64,000 bases of DNA from the NCBI GenBank assembly GCA_950295325.1, contig OX485807.1, forward strand, positions 22,725,666 to 22,789,665. Reading direction: 5' to 3'. The position numbers and the translations under genes are program-made. This document shows positions 22,941 through 34,196 of this stretch, piece by piece (within the stretch, counting starts at the first letter, position 1; the number at the start of each line of letters is the position of its first letter). Under the pieces are notes generated by a model. The model saw only the letters and a program-made list of their open reading frames with translations, did not search any database and had not been told where the DNA came from. Source of the stretch: Polytrichum commune. Lineage: Eukaryota; Streptophyta; Polytrichopsida; Polytrichales; Polytrichaceae.

Positions 22941-25094
22941 AATTCATGTGGGATATGTAAACGTGGGAGATGAGCCCCTATAGTCCTCTTGTATGTATTT
23001 GTTTGTATCTTTTGTATAACATCTTTAAGTCACACAAAATTTAATTGTCTAAGTTTCTTGGTTTAACTCAAAAAAATTAATCAAAAAACTAAATCTTCTT
23101 TGCATAATTGAGCTTTGAAACATTGTTCTTGATGTGATTTCTCTTCAAACCTGCTCACTTCTTGAAAATGCTTGTTGAAATTTGTTCTTATCTTTTGCAC
23201 AAAAAAATCAACCCACAAATTTCTTTTTGAAGGTGGTGCTTTTTTTTTTCGATGTACCAACTTTTATTAGTTCGACACAATTCCAAATTAGTGCATCTTG
23301 TATGTGGAATTGAGGTCAAAAAAACTATTGAGGACATGGATCCCACATAGACCAAGTTCTTACTTCTTAGTACATAGTCTTGTAATTTCATTTTAACTCA
23401 TAGTCTTTTGCGATGATTATGGATGACTTGAAATTTAATGTGGACCCCTACTCTTATCCTATAATCAATTCTTAATACTACAATAGCTTGTGTTGAGTGA
23501 GGATTTACTTTCAATCCTACAATTGTGCAAGGTAAATTAAAGTTGTTATGGCAAAATGTGTCTATTGTTTTCAAGATAATATGACATCTACTTTTAGGCT
23601 TGTCTTTTGTGACAAACTATCTATCCAACTATGGTATATACCTTACAACCCCCCAAAAGTCCATATGTGCTCATCTGTAAAGCATTATTTGTCACTCCTC
23701 CCCTCATGTCACATTACAATGACTTTGTTAATACAAAGTGATACATAAGCATGTAGCCAAAGGTATATATAATGTTTTCTCAACTACTTATAATATGTAT
23801 ACATAAAGAAGCTATTAACTCTTGGAGTTCAAAATTTTAGTATACACACACAAGACTATTGTGTAGTCTATGTTTTGTATGTAAAGTCTTTTTTTTTGTT
23901 CATGCGTGTGTGTGTAGGTAGGTGGTTTTAATAAAGAGGTCTTGCAAGCATGTAGATGTGACTATCAAAGAAGAACGTTGCCCCTCCCCCCCCCCCCCAA
24001 CACACACATTGGTGAACTAAACCTTTTGATTAAAGATCCAAAAAACTCTTAAATGTGGTTGAAGGTGGACCTAAACCACAACCACAATCACGCAAGTTGT
24101 TGTTATTTCTTCAATTTGTTTTTAATAGCCAGTGTGGCAATATTACACATGTAGTAGTAGACGATCTAGCCACAATTTGTGGTTGTAATCAATAATGTGG
24201 TTCATCAATTTAGAGAAATTGGCTACCATAATTGTATTGACTTTCACAAAGACATGCAACCCATATGATTTTCATTTCACTTCTATTTAGGCACATGTTT
24301 GTGGCCCTTTCTCTATATGGTAAGAATTTTTAAACAAAATGAATGACTTGAATGGTGAATACATCAAGAATCTTCGTAGCCTTTCAAGTAGATTAAACCC
24401 CAAAATTAGCATAAGAGCACCCAAAGTACTTAAGTAATGTTTAGTAGGGATAAAATCATCCCAAAACCTATAAGGCTTAGGGTTTTACCACTAAAACACT
24501 TAGGATGGGCTAGAGGGAGTTGTTGCATATGAGTGTGCTTCTCAAGCACCCATGTTAAAAAAATCGCCCCCCTATAAGTTTGTGGCTCATGTATCTTTGA
24601 AGTTTTTGACTAGACTCATCAGGGGGTCTTTGAAGTTGATTTCGGTGTCAAACCTACTTCAACAAGTCACCTCCTGAAGACATATTATTTATGGGTTATT
24701 ATATCATATCAACGAGAGTTACCCTTGCATATATTAATTCTCATTCCGCCCTAACATGGTTGCCTCGAATTCCCCCTAAGACATTGAACAATCATTTATA
24801 ATGGTCAATTATTGTGGTCATGGTTGTGGTTTACTTTCTTTTGGTTCTATTTCCTTGGGAAAGACATAACACCTACTAATCACAACCACAACCATCCTTT
24901 GCCCCCATCAAGCCCCACTATGCCACGTGTTTAACCACCCTTCGGGTAGTTGGCTCATGTTCATGTGGCACCATGAGAGACATTCAAAGACAAAGTCTGG
25001 GAGAGACAATTGAGGAGGAAAACCACTTTACCACCAAAATCCAAGGCCAACAAAGATACTACCCACTTTAAATTCTTCTCGAGTCCAACCAAGA
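22941..25094. other. intergenic with simple repeats
   Basis: A C run at 23986-23998, GTGTGTGTGTAGGTAGGTGG at 23906-23925, and CCACAACCACAATCAC motifs near 24075 and in both orientations near 24800-24895 that suggest a small inverted-repeat element. No supported gene. Confidence 0.45.
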
Positions 25095-26046
25095 CGTCAA
25101 ATCACAACAACTACAAGGATTTCCCACAAGACAAAGTGTGAAGGACTTTTCATTTTCTATGTTCTTCTTCCTTAATATATTTGTGAACGATTACGACAGT
25201 TTCTAGCGAGCCTTGAATCACAAGGTTATCCAATTAACACTTCCACAAATTATGACATGCTTCAAACAACATACATAAACACGCGTTTAAAATAGAAGGA
25301 TGACCCCACCATCAATCATCATCACTACAAGGATTCACACAAGACAAGTGTGAATGAGTGTTTATTTATTGATGTTTATTTTTATTTTGAAAATTTGTGA
25401 TTGATTATGATGACCACTAACGAGGCTTGAATCGTGAGTTTTATGCAAATAGAAGCTTGACCCCACCATCATCAACCGTCATTACTACAAGGATTCGCAC
25501 AAGACAAGTGCCAACGAGTTTCTTCATTTTTTGGATGTTTGAGTTTAAAATTGTGATTGATTACGATGACCACTAACAAGGCTTGGATTGTGAGGTTTAT
25601 GCAATCAACACGCTCCGCAAATTATGACCGGCTCCAAACAACATACATAAACACACGTTTAAGATAGAAGCCTGACCCCACACAAGACAAGTGCAACCGA
25701 GATTCTTCATTTTTTGGGTGTTTGAGTTTCAAATTGTGATTGATTACAATGACCACTAACGAGGCTTTGGATTGTGAGGTTTATGCAATCAACACGCTCC
25801 GCAAATCATGAGCGGCTCCAAACAACATACATAAACACACGTTTAAGATAGAAGCATGACCCCACCATCAACTAACACTACAAAGATCCACACAAGACAA
25901 GTGCAAACGAGATTCTTCATTGTTTGGGTGTTTGGGTGTTTGATTTTCAAATCGTGATTGATCACGATGACCACTCACGAGGCTTTGGATCGTGAGGTTT
26001 ATGCAATCAACACGCTCCGCAAATCATGAGCGGCTCCAAACAACAA
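25095..26046 (+). repeat. tandem array of a ~160-220-bp unit, about five copies
   Basis: Anchor GATTGATTACGATGACCACT recurs with minor changes near 25191, 25404, 25561, 25744 and 25961, giving spacings of about 213, 157, 183 and 217 bp. Each unit carries GAGGCTT-GGATTGTGAGG, CAACACGCTCCGCAAAT, CAAACAACATACATAAACAC, CACACAAGACAAGTG and TTCTTCATT. The 157-bp unit lacks the CACGCTCCGC-to-ACACACGTTT part. The 183-bp unit lacks the CACCATCAACTAACACTACA part. The last unit is cut by the GC-rich block at 26047, and a partial unit precedes the first. No coding capacity. Confidence 0.9.
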
Positions 26047-26400
26047 GCGTAAATCACATCGTTGGGAAGTTGCTTGAGTTCCGGAAAGGGAAAGCGGGGG
26101 GGGGGGGGGGGGGGGGGGGGGTTCGGGGCCCGGGCGTCCGTGATCTCGGGGCTGACTCGGGAGGTGGTCGGTCGAGTCGCGGCCATTTGGTCGGTTGCGT
26201 TTCGACAACTCCGATCGGGGACCGAGTCAAGCATAAGTTAAGTTCGGAGACGAGACGCGATTGGGGGGGGGGGGGGTGGGGGGCCCGGTGGCCTATCATA
26301 TCTCCTCTCGGGCGACGGAGTGGAAAAGTTCCCGTGCCCATGGGATTGGCGCGTATTAGTGGCTCATAACTTAGTAGCCTCTTATATATGCGCTGCCAAA
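26047..26400. repeat. GC-rich block with G26 and G14 runs
   Basis: It is sharply GC-rich in AT-rich surroundings, with an unbroken G run at 26096-26121 and another at 26263-26276. It follows the tandem array directly. Open frames in several registers (up to 125 codons) are poly-Gly or poly-Pro translations of these runs, not genes. G-quadruplex formation is likely. Homopolymers this long are also prone to assembly error. Confidence 0.8.
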
Positions 26401-26490
26401 AGAGCCATGTGACAGTTAACTCATATCCTTTCTAGACCGGTCAACGGATGCGGACGACAACGGAGGAGGAAGGAGGAAGAACGACAACGA

Positions 26491-26526
26491 TGATGGTGGT
26501 GGTGGTGGTGGTGGTGGTGGTGATGG

Positions 26527-26566
<40 letters not shown>
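26491..26566 (+). repeat. (GGT)n(TTG)n compound microsatellite
   Basis: A GGT tract, then a short TGATGGTG interruption, then a TTG tract. It lies directly against the MITE at 26573. Confidence 0.95.
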
Positions 26567-26572
26567 CGGAGC

Positions 26573-26849
26573 TACACTAAATATGATATTTAGTGTTTGA
26601 TTAGATTTAGTGTTTTACCACCCTATTATGCTCAACACTAATTTTCAATTCTTTGATAATTAGTGTTAGCCATAAATGCGCCGCCGCCGTCTTCCTTGTT
26701 GCCACCTCTTTCCTACTAAACACTAAATTCGTGCATGTAACTTTCACATATTACCATAGATGATATTTAGTGTTTGAGTTTACATTTAATGTTACTTACT
26801 TTCATAGGGTTAGTGATATTTAGTGTAGTGTTCGTATTTAGTGTAGTGT
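26573..26849 (-). mobile_element. TACACTAAAT MITE G, copy 2 with replaced interior
   Basis: The outer parts align with 20479-20789: CTACACTAAATATGATATTT, CTCAACACTAATTTTCAATT, TTCACATATTACCATAG, GAGTTTACATTTAATGTTAC. Between them the AT-rich core of the other copies is replaced by a GC-richer stretch around GCGCCGCCGCCGTCTTCC. The right end carries a doubled TATTTAGTGTAGTG. Confidence 0.8.
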
Positions 26850-27005
26850 TCCTGGGCATCATGGGTTGAAATCTGAGTGTTTTCCATGTCCAACCGGCTA
26901 CGTGTGGTGATCTTTTGGCTTCTCTTTGTTGAGCTGGGGTATATTCCATAGATTCCTCGACAATGGTTGGTAGTCTTCTTACAGTCTTGAACTTTAACCG
27001 GAGTA
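26850..27005 (-). repeat. CCGGTT-rich dispersed repeat, partial inverted copy
   Basis: The reverse complement matches 521-750 (GGACATGGAAAACACT, ATATACCCCAGCTCAACA, CAAGACTGTAAGAAGAC blocks). It starts at the very end of MITE G copy 2. Confidence 0.6.
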
Positions 27006-27704
27006 TTTGTAACGAGCGGTCAATTCTCCATGTTCAAAGCGAAGGGCCGGTGTACACTACAACAAAGAGGTGCACCAGTTGGTCAAGAATTCGAGCCCAA
27101 GTCAAGGTTATTTGAGGCAATGGTGGGTATGTTGGACAAGATGGGAAAACAATGACATTAAATAAGCAAATAAGCCTCGAGTTGGAGTTCTCCAAGGGCC
27201 AAGTTTCTTGTCTAAGGGGTTTGAGGTTGTCCAAGAAACTTGACCTACAAAAAACTCCCCTAGCAAAAAAAAAATGTTGTCATGTTGGCAACCATGCCGT
27301 TTTTTTCATCCATGGTTGAAGTTCTCCACTGGAGATGTCTTGGCCGCAGTGTAAACCCTGGCCGGTGAAGAACCCATGTTGTAGCCAATCATATTATTCC
27401 ACACCCCTAAGATTCTTGACCAACCGGTGCACTCATTTACCGTAGTCTAAATTGGCTCTAGGTAGTAAGGTAGACGGGTCTTAAAGGGTTACCTATTTCC
27501 CGACTACCTAGCCCACTTCTTCGGGGATATGAAACACACGAGTATCAATACAAGATGGTTAGCAAATCCAAATCAAGGTCATATCCGATTTCCTCATGAT
27601 TTTGGAGCTCATATGAAAATCTTCTTCATCATCAAACTAAAGATTCATGTGCTCATTAAATGGTCATATACCCCCCCCCCCCCACTCACACCCAAACACA
27701 CATT
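27006..27704. other. intergenic with C13 run
   Basis: A C homopolymer at 27671-27683. No supported gene. Confidence 0.45.
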
Positions 27705-28700
27705 ATGTTGATTGTTAGGTCTAGAATAGTTGTCATATTTTGAACACACAATTTAATTTCTTTTGAGCAAATGTCTTTTGGTACCCGTTCTTGGAGCCGT
27801 GAGAAACCACATACCACTAAAATAACATGTGTGCAAATGAGAAAAGTAACCGGATGAGGGTTGTCAACATTAGTTTTGTGCATGCATCTATATTTGAGTG
27901 GTAAATGGCAAGACTTATAGCCAAGGACATACACCAAAACAACACTTGTGACGATGAGATTGCATTATGTATTCAAAAATAAGGACACCATTCTAGGTTC
28001 ATACAATCTATGCGATCATTTAAACGGGGAAAAAAATATGTACTTTGATCTTCTTATAACTTGCAATGTGTCTCACCTCCAAACTTGACATTTGAAACAA
28101 CCGATATGATTCACAATTGCTACCCAGATGAGACATTCCACAAACCCATGATCCAATGGCCAAAAGTTGGAAGTGTATGTGATGTTGGAAGTGTCCGTTA
28201 TAGGTGTGCATATCTAATGTGGCCTTAGCATTATGGACCGTGGTCACTCTCCAACTTCATATACAATTTCATGTTGTAACATTCTTAATTTGGTATGTAT
28301 CCCTATTGCGGACACTCCCAACTTCACAAACTTATTTGATGGTTAAATCGGTACACAAATTGTCACATTTGGCTAGCAATTGCAAATCACGAAGACTATC
28401 ATTTCAAAATTCAGAACTTGTGTTGGGACACGAAAGTTTTGAAGAGGTCAATGTGAAAATCATTTCATAATCTTTGTGATCACATAGGCTCTTCCAACGA
28501 TGATATGTCTTTGAACCCATAATGGTATCTACACTACAAGAATATATTCCAATCTCATTTTAATACATGTCTCATTTGTATATGTTTTTAACCTATGAGG
28601 CTTACCATATACCACTCAAATTATAAGTATTTAATTAAGTAGTTTGACCACATAAGCAGCTCCGGATACCTTACTTACAAAAACAACGCCCCGTTCCCAT
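27705..28700 (+). repeat. ~400-bp dispersed repeat M, adjacent copies
   Basis: Blocks of the family are present twice: GTCATATTTTGAACACACAA and CACATACCACTAAAAT at 27730-27830, then TGGCTAGCAATTGCAAATCA, CATAATGGTATCTACACTAC, CCAATCTCATTTTAATACAT and GACCACATAAGCAGCTCCGG at 28370-28665. Confidence 0.55.
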
Positions 28701-29280
28701 CTTGAGTTTGAGAGCATTGTGCGGAAGGCTAGCACACACAAGATTATATATATATATAAGTCTTATCACCTTCGTTTGAAAGAGTCAAATGACATTCTAA
28801 ACAAAATTCAAAATTATTCAGAAGTGATTTGTGGGGTCGTGAAAGTTGCCTCTTGCTTGCTTAAATTTCTTATGAGAAAAGAGTATAAATGCGTTTAAAA
28901 AACGACCATGATGTTGTCACGGGTGCGAATAGAAACATATGCAATATTCACACCAATTATTTGTGTCTTGTCATAAAAGACAAGACACAAATAAATATGT
29001 TTTGTCATAGAACCAATATTCACATACTCACAAAAAAAAATCACGATGCACAAGATACATTGGTGGTTGATAGCCATGCATGTGATTGTCTCTAAATGGT
29101 ATTTTTGCAATTAGGTTGGCTCATCCAAAGCATATACATTCTCTATAGCACAATCCTTCATATTTGTTCTGCTCGAATTATGTCTACATGAGCCAACATA
29201 TTGATTGTATCGCATGCAAGCTTTACTTGGAATACAACTTCAAAACTTGCAGTTCATATCCACAAATAACCGGTGGACAT
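28701..29280. other. intergenic, nothing recognised
   Basis: It includes the near-palindrome TTGTGTCTTGTCATAAAAGACAAGACACAA at 28960-28990, given here only by position and sense. No gene. Confidence 0.4.
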
Positions 29281-29552
29281 TCAAGAGTTCAGGCATATTA
29301 GCCATCGTTTTAGAGGAATCTGTGACATGTGCCTGAAATTCATGAAGAAAGCCAAAAGATCACAACATGTAACCGGTTAATTTATGTTCAAGACTTCAAG
29401 AAAATTATAAATCATTTTAGAGGAATATGTGAAATGTACCTCAAATTTATAAATAAATAAATAAAAACATGAAAGATCACAACATGTAACCGGTTGGACT
29501 TGGAAAACACTAGGATCCTGACTGATTATGCCCAAAAGTCTTCCTGGACACT
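29281..29552 (+). repeat. CCGGTT-rich dispersed repeat, copy 3
   Basis: It shares the ATCACAACATGTAACCGGTT, TGGACTTGGAAAACACTAGG, GATTATGCCC and CCTGGACACTG blocks with 521-750. Inside this copy GTTTTAGAGGAAT...AACATGTAACCGGTT occurs twice, about 150 bp apart. Confidence 0.7.
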
Positions 29553-30067
29553 GTTTGCCAAGACCTAAACTTGGGTTTCTGTGAATACAAGAGATTCTTC
29601 TATGAATACAAGATAATTTCTGCTCACACCAACACAAGTCATTTGTACAAGAGGACAAGAGAACAACACAAACTCAACTTACCCACAAGTTTGTGTTGTT
29701 TGGAGACAAACCCAGTTGCACCAATTTGACCACCAAGACAAGCAAACCAAATTCAAAGACTCGTCTAAAACGGACACCCATATATGGTAATCAAAGAAAT
29801 CAAACCTTAAAAGGCATGTTTCAACACAAATCTCAACATAGAACGCCACTCTTTTGGGTTTTGAGATACAATCTTTTGATAGAAGACAAGATTTTTCAAG
29901 AATTGTACTTATAGCTGTGTATGAATGCCAAGCAAGTGAAGGGGTAAGCTCTCCAAGGAAGCAAAGGAACTCCTTGCAAAGTGGGAACTCGGTGGGGAAG
30001 TCTCCAAAGCAAAGTGTGGATGGTATTGATGGGAGGTCTTTAGGGAGACATGCGGTCTTCCACCCCA
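29553..30067. other. intergenic, overlapping chance frames
   Basis: A 129-codon minus-strand frame (30068-29679) overlaps two plus-strand frames. Its translation is unusually Cys/Trp-rich and matches no family I know. I do not call it. Confidence 0.4.
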
Positions 30068-30155
30068 ACTAGAAAATTAGTGTGGGATATGCTAATTATT
30101 TTCACGCTAATTTTTCACCCACACTAATAGGACAATTTAGTATAGTCTTTTCTTT
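30068..30155. mobile_element. ACACTAATAGG MITE-like end
   Basis: TTAGTGTGGGATATGCTAAT and ACCCACACTAATAGG form a short inverted repeat ending in TTTAGTATAGTC. Similar ends occur at 7655-7720 and 63115-63207. The full element is not resolved. Confidence 0.4.
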
Positions 30156-31592
30156 TCCAAATCCATGGTCAAGTTGTGGGCAACTATCACGTTGTCCTAA
30201 GGGGGAAAAAAAACCCCCACCCAAATTGGGCACTAAATGTGAAAGATGTTGGCTCTTAAATTTGGCTCCGACATTGGAGCAACACATGAAACCGCCTCCT
30301 AAAAAAGGCAATGCCAAACTGACAAATAATCCTACAAGCTTGGAGTACGAGGTTTTTACATGTTATTTTGGCCCACATGATAGTGGGCACCACCCTACAC
30401 CAATAAACACCTTCCATCCACAGGGAGGTCACTCCATTGTCAAGTTGAACACCATGTGCGAACAAAGTTTGCTAACCCTATATTACATGCCATAGATAAT
30501 TTTGAGATTTATGATATCTTTTCTACATATACATAACCATTGATAGTATCTTTTGTATATTTTTTTGAAAGTTTTAGTCATCTTCATTTTCGTAGTAATT
30601 TTTTAGTACAATTCTATGTCATTCTAGTTAGAAACAATAAATTTTATTTATAATTAAATATCAAATGTAGTTACCATTTTTTACTATGTGATAGGTACCG
30701 TGTATATCTACTCATGATTTTTTTTGGATAAAAGTTTGACCCATTTTGGTGATGCTTTATGTAAAAAGTATGAATTTTTACATGTAAAATGAGTCATGGA
30801 CAATCGACCTATGAAATTGAATGAAATTTGCAAATCTAGTAGTCTAGTAGATTACCGGCATTTGACCTGTGAAACTGAAAGAAGTATTGCACCTCTATTT
30901 AAATGGTGCAAGACGATTTTCAAGTGACATAAATCAATTGCTTGCGACGCATATATTTGTAGTGATCAATTGATATACTTTATTGATTCATTTCTCTTTA
31001 CATTAAATAAAAATGATGAGAGCTCAAAGAAAAGAGCCTTCTCATTGGCGAAAATTAGATACCTCTTAATGCATGCTTGTTCACTCAACACCATTTTTCA
31101 CATGATCCGAGCTCTCAACATCAATGCTTGATTTGATTTGATTTGATTTTAAACATTCTTTATTAAGTTTTAGTTGATGGCGTCACGATGCATCTCATAT
31201 TTTCTCATATATTTTATCTCGAACAACTACGGCAATTTTTCAAAGTCCTAAACTACATCACAAGAGGTTGATCATGAAAGTTGAGGGTTCAAGCTCCCGT
31301 ATTCGGGGTTCTAATTAATGGGCTTTCAAGTTTTTTTCTTCTTCCGGTTTGTCACAAATACTCTCTCGCTTAGAAGTACCATTCCGCCCTTGAAATCTCA
31401 TTTTGAACATGATCATGTTTACACTCGTCCAAACTCTTGAAGGCTTGAGAATTTGTCAACCCTCTCAACAGTTATGAGGAATTGGAGGAAAACTTGTTGA
31501 CTTCACTTTTATATGTAAGTAAGAGGCTGTTGACTTTTGCGTGTTGTGAGTTTGCATCAAATATAACTTTGCTCTACAAGTGGAGTGCCTCA
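30156..31592. other. intergenic, nothing recognised
   Basis: It includes a 137-codon plus-strand frame at 30082-30495 with no family resemblance and a TTGATTTGATTTGATTTGAT mini-repeat at 31128-31147. No supported gene. Confidence 0.45.
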
Positions 31593-32166
31593 GTACGCAA
31601 CTGCCGTATTATATGGTCCTAATTAGAATCACTTATATTGCATTTTAGTCCAATTTCAAGTGATGTAATTTGTTTTAATGTAGAAAACTCATGTAGCCCT
31701 TCTAACAAGGACTCCATAAACGTAATTACATATAAAAAATAAATATTCCTTGAAGCATGTAGTTGCATTAAAAATCTAATTTCTATGAGTTTTTTTTAAA
31801 CAAGTACCATAGGCCAAACTACCCAACTTTTAAGGTTCAAAAAAATTAATATTTTTTATTATAAATAAAATATTGCCAATGACTTTTAATTTTAATTGGA
31901 GGCAACCACTCGTGTGGATCTTTTAAAATTATGCATAGGTATAGGTTTAAGAAAAATAGGTGTTACCAATTTTAATATGCGTTGTGGAGTTTATTTTTAA
32001 TGATTATGCAACCCGATTTTTTCTACATTTCATTTTATTTAATGTGATCTTCACCAAAAAATTTGGTAATTTAAAATTTGTATAATTTGATATAATTGTT
32101 ACAAAAGCCGTCCTCAAAGCCGTTTTAATGCCAATGTCCCCTGCGTATAATATGGGAGTTGTGTTT
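31593..32166 (+). mobile_element. element J, left direct copy (574 bp)
   Basis: It aligns along its length with 33408-33970. The left end GTACGCAACTGCCGTATTAT and right end GCGTATAATATGGGAGTTGT are near reverse complements, so each copy has its own terminal inverted repeats of about 23 bp. Shared inner blocks include CATAGGCCAAACTACCCAAC, GACTTTTAATTTTAATTGGA and GTGTGGATCTTTTAAAAT. No coding capacity. The two copies could also be read as long direct repeats flanking 1.2 kb, but the inner structure does not look like a retrotransposon. Confidence 0.75.
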
Positions 32167-32595
32167 CCGAGATGATATATAGAGTGCGATTTTGGAGAAT
32201 GACGATGGCAATAGGTATAGTTGAACCTCGTAAAGAATATTTCATTCAACATTACTTATAAACCTTGAAGCCATGATTAGAACCTCATCTTTTACATAAT
32301 AAAAGTATAATTGATATTAGCATTGTAACTCCCATGGATATTATAGAGTTTTCCATTTGGCATCGATAAAAAACTGGAATCAAAATATCATGAAGGACAA
32401 GTGCATGGAATGTGTAATCAATCAAAGTTTGGTTCGTTATCTTATATGCTAATGAATTTGTGAAAGATCAGACGAATTAAAATCTACCAAATATTAATCA
32501 ATGCGGTGTTGTTATATCTTGCAAGAGATTATCTAAATGACATGCCGAGGACAATGTATACATTTTGCACTCGAGCTCCTTAATTACGAATATTT
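32167..32595 (+). repeat. left arm of a large inverted repeat with coding-like sequence
   Basis: It pairs with 32979-33407 over about 430 bp. In one reading order it encodes IVEPRKEYFIQHYL, then LHNKSIIDISIVTPMDIIEF, then after a frame change FGIDKKLESKYHEGQVHGMC and NQSKFGSLSYMLMNL. It has stops and at least one frameshift, so it is not a working gene. The downstream CTTGCAAGAGATTATCT and TTTTGCACTCGAGCTC blocks are also shared with the other arm. Confidence 0.7.
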
Positions 32596-32978
32596 ATAAT
32601 CGATACCACACATTAGTGTTCTAGCCAATCCTATATTTTTCTACAAAATATCGTGCAGCTCCAACACGATTATCATAAATATTTTGTTGGGGCTAAAATC
32701 CACGATCATCTACTCTCCTCAACAATATTAGTTCACTACTTTGATTGTGAGGTTTTGGGTGATGAAACCACATTACTCGGTCCATACTTTAGCCACTATG
32801 GCACGCATTTGTACATCATCTAAGTCACATCCATCATATACATAATCTACATCTTCTTTCTTAATTCGTATCTTTATTTTTCTATTATCCCAAGTTTTTG
32901 CTTCTCGGAGGTGGCGTTCCAAAAAATTTCTGCTCCAACCACTTGTGTGTCATGCCAAAGTGTTATTTCTTTAGGACA
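32596..32978. other. spacer between the inverted arms
   Basis: A 383-bp AT-rich loop with no gene and no match to the arms. Confidence 0.6.
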
Positions 32979-33407
32979 ACATTCATAATTAATGAGCTTG
33001 AGTGCAAAATGCATACATTCTCCTCAGCATGTCATCGAGATGATCTCTTGCAAGAAATAACAACATCACACGGATTAACTCTAACTAGACCTTGATTTAT
33101 TTGATGTCCTCCAAAATCATCAGTATGAAGGAGAATGAACCAAACTTTGATTGATTGCACATCTCGTGCACTCGTCCTTCACGATATTTTTGTAATAGTC
33201 TTTTATCAACACCAAAATGAAAAAAATCTATAGTATTTGTGGAAGTTATAATCCTAATATCAAATATATTTTTATTATGTAAAACATGAGCTTCGAATTG
33301 TGGCGGTAAGGTTTCCAAATAGTGTTGAATGACATTGTCTATAAGGGGTTCAACTATCTCTATTGGCATCTTCAATCCCAAAAACCCTACTCTTCATATC
33401 GTTCCAG
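32979..33407 (-). pseudogene. right arm; 94-codon open fragment of an unknown protein
   Basis: The minus strand holds an open frame 33381-33097 reading MPIEIVEPLIDNVIQHYLE, LPPQFEAHVLHNKNIFDIRI, FFHFGVDKRLLQKYREGRVH and EMCNQSKFGSFSF. The left arm (32167-32595) encodes the same protein with conservative changes (GVDKRL against GIDKKL, EGRVHEMCNQSKFGS against EGQVHGMCNQSKFGS), so both come from a true coding ancestor. I do not recognise the family and see no known catalytic motif. It is probably a captured gene fragment or a piece of a transposon gene. The frame ends well before the arm does, and the rest is broken. Confidence 0.5.
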
Positions 33408-33970
33408 GTATGCAACTCCCGTATTATACGGCCCTAATTACAATCATTTGTAACAAATTTTAGTCCAATCTCGAATGATATAAATTGTTTTAATGTAGAA
33501 AAATCTTGAAGACATTGTAACAAGGAATCCAAAAAGATAATTATATATAGAAAAAGAATACTCTTTGAAGGATATAATTGCATTAAATTTCTAATTGTAT
33601 GAGTTTTTTAAAATTACAATTAGCATAGGCCAAACTACCCAACTTTTGGGTTTTTTAAATATTAAACATAAAATGTTGCCATTGACTTTTAATTCTAATT
33701 GGAGGCTATCAATCATGTGGATCTTTTAAAATAATTTATATAGATAGGTTTAAAAAATAGGTGTTTCGATTTTTTTATCTACATTGTGGACATTTTAATT
33801 TAATAAATATGCAACCCAACTTATTCTATATCTCATTTTATTTAATTTGGTCTTCACCCAACTTTTTAGGATTTTCATTTTTGTAAAATTTGATATAATG
33901 GTTTTGAAAGCCAACCTCTAACCCGTTTTAATGCCGATGCCCCCCTGCGTATAATATGCGAGTTGCATAC
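33408..33970 (+). mobile_element. element J, right direct copy (563 bp)
   Basis: It starts GTATGCAACTCCCGTATTAT and ends GCGTATAATATGCGAGTTGC-ATAC, a near-perfect terminal inverted repeat of about 23 bp. The 4-bp word CCAG lies directly outside both ends (33404-33407 and 33971-33974). This may be a target duplication, but the left copy does not show one. Same orientation as 31593-32166. Confidence 0.75.
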
Positions 33971-34196
33971 CCAGGGTGGAATGCACCACTTTATAAGTTT
34001 GAGCAACACTAGAACACCATAGGAGTGAAGCTAGCTAGGTCATCACCGGAGTGACATGAATATTTATTCGTTTTTTTATGGATGGATTGAAAAATTGCAT
34101 AAGACCAAAAGAAAATTCATCACGACACTAAAAGTAGATTGACACAAGTGTTTATTATCGTAATATCAAACAAAAATGACCATGCTAAACATTGTA
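33971..34196. other. intergenic, nothing recognised
   Basis: Short AT-rich spacer. Confidence 0.4.

Noticed and set aside
25992-26369. 125-codon plus frame and several minus frames over the G-rich block
   Set aside because: The translations are poly-Gly or poly-Pro from G runs, with overlapping frames on both strands and no domain.
29679-30068. 129-codon minus frame
   Set aside because: No family motif, odd Cys/Trp-rich composition, and overlapped by plus frames of similar length. Chance frame is more likely.
30082-30495. 137-codon plus frame
   Set aside because: It begins inside a MITE-like end, has no motif, and minus frames overlap it.
31593-33970. LTR retrotransposon with J copies as LTRs
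   Set aside because: Each J copy has its own terminal inverted repeats. The internal 1.2 kb is an inverted repeat without gag/pol, primer-binding site or polypurine tract.
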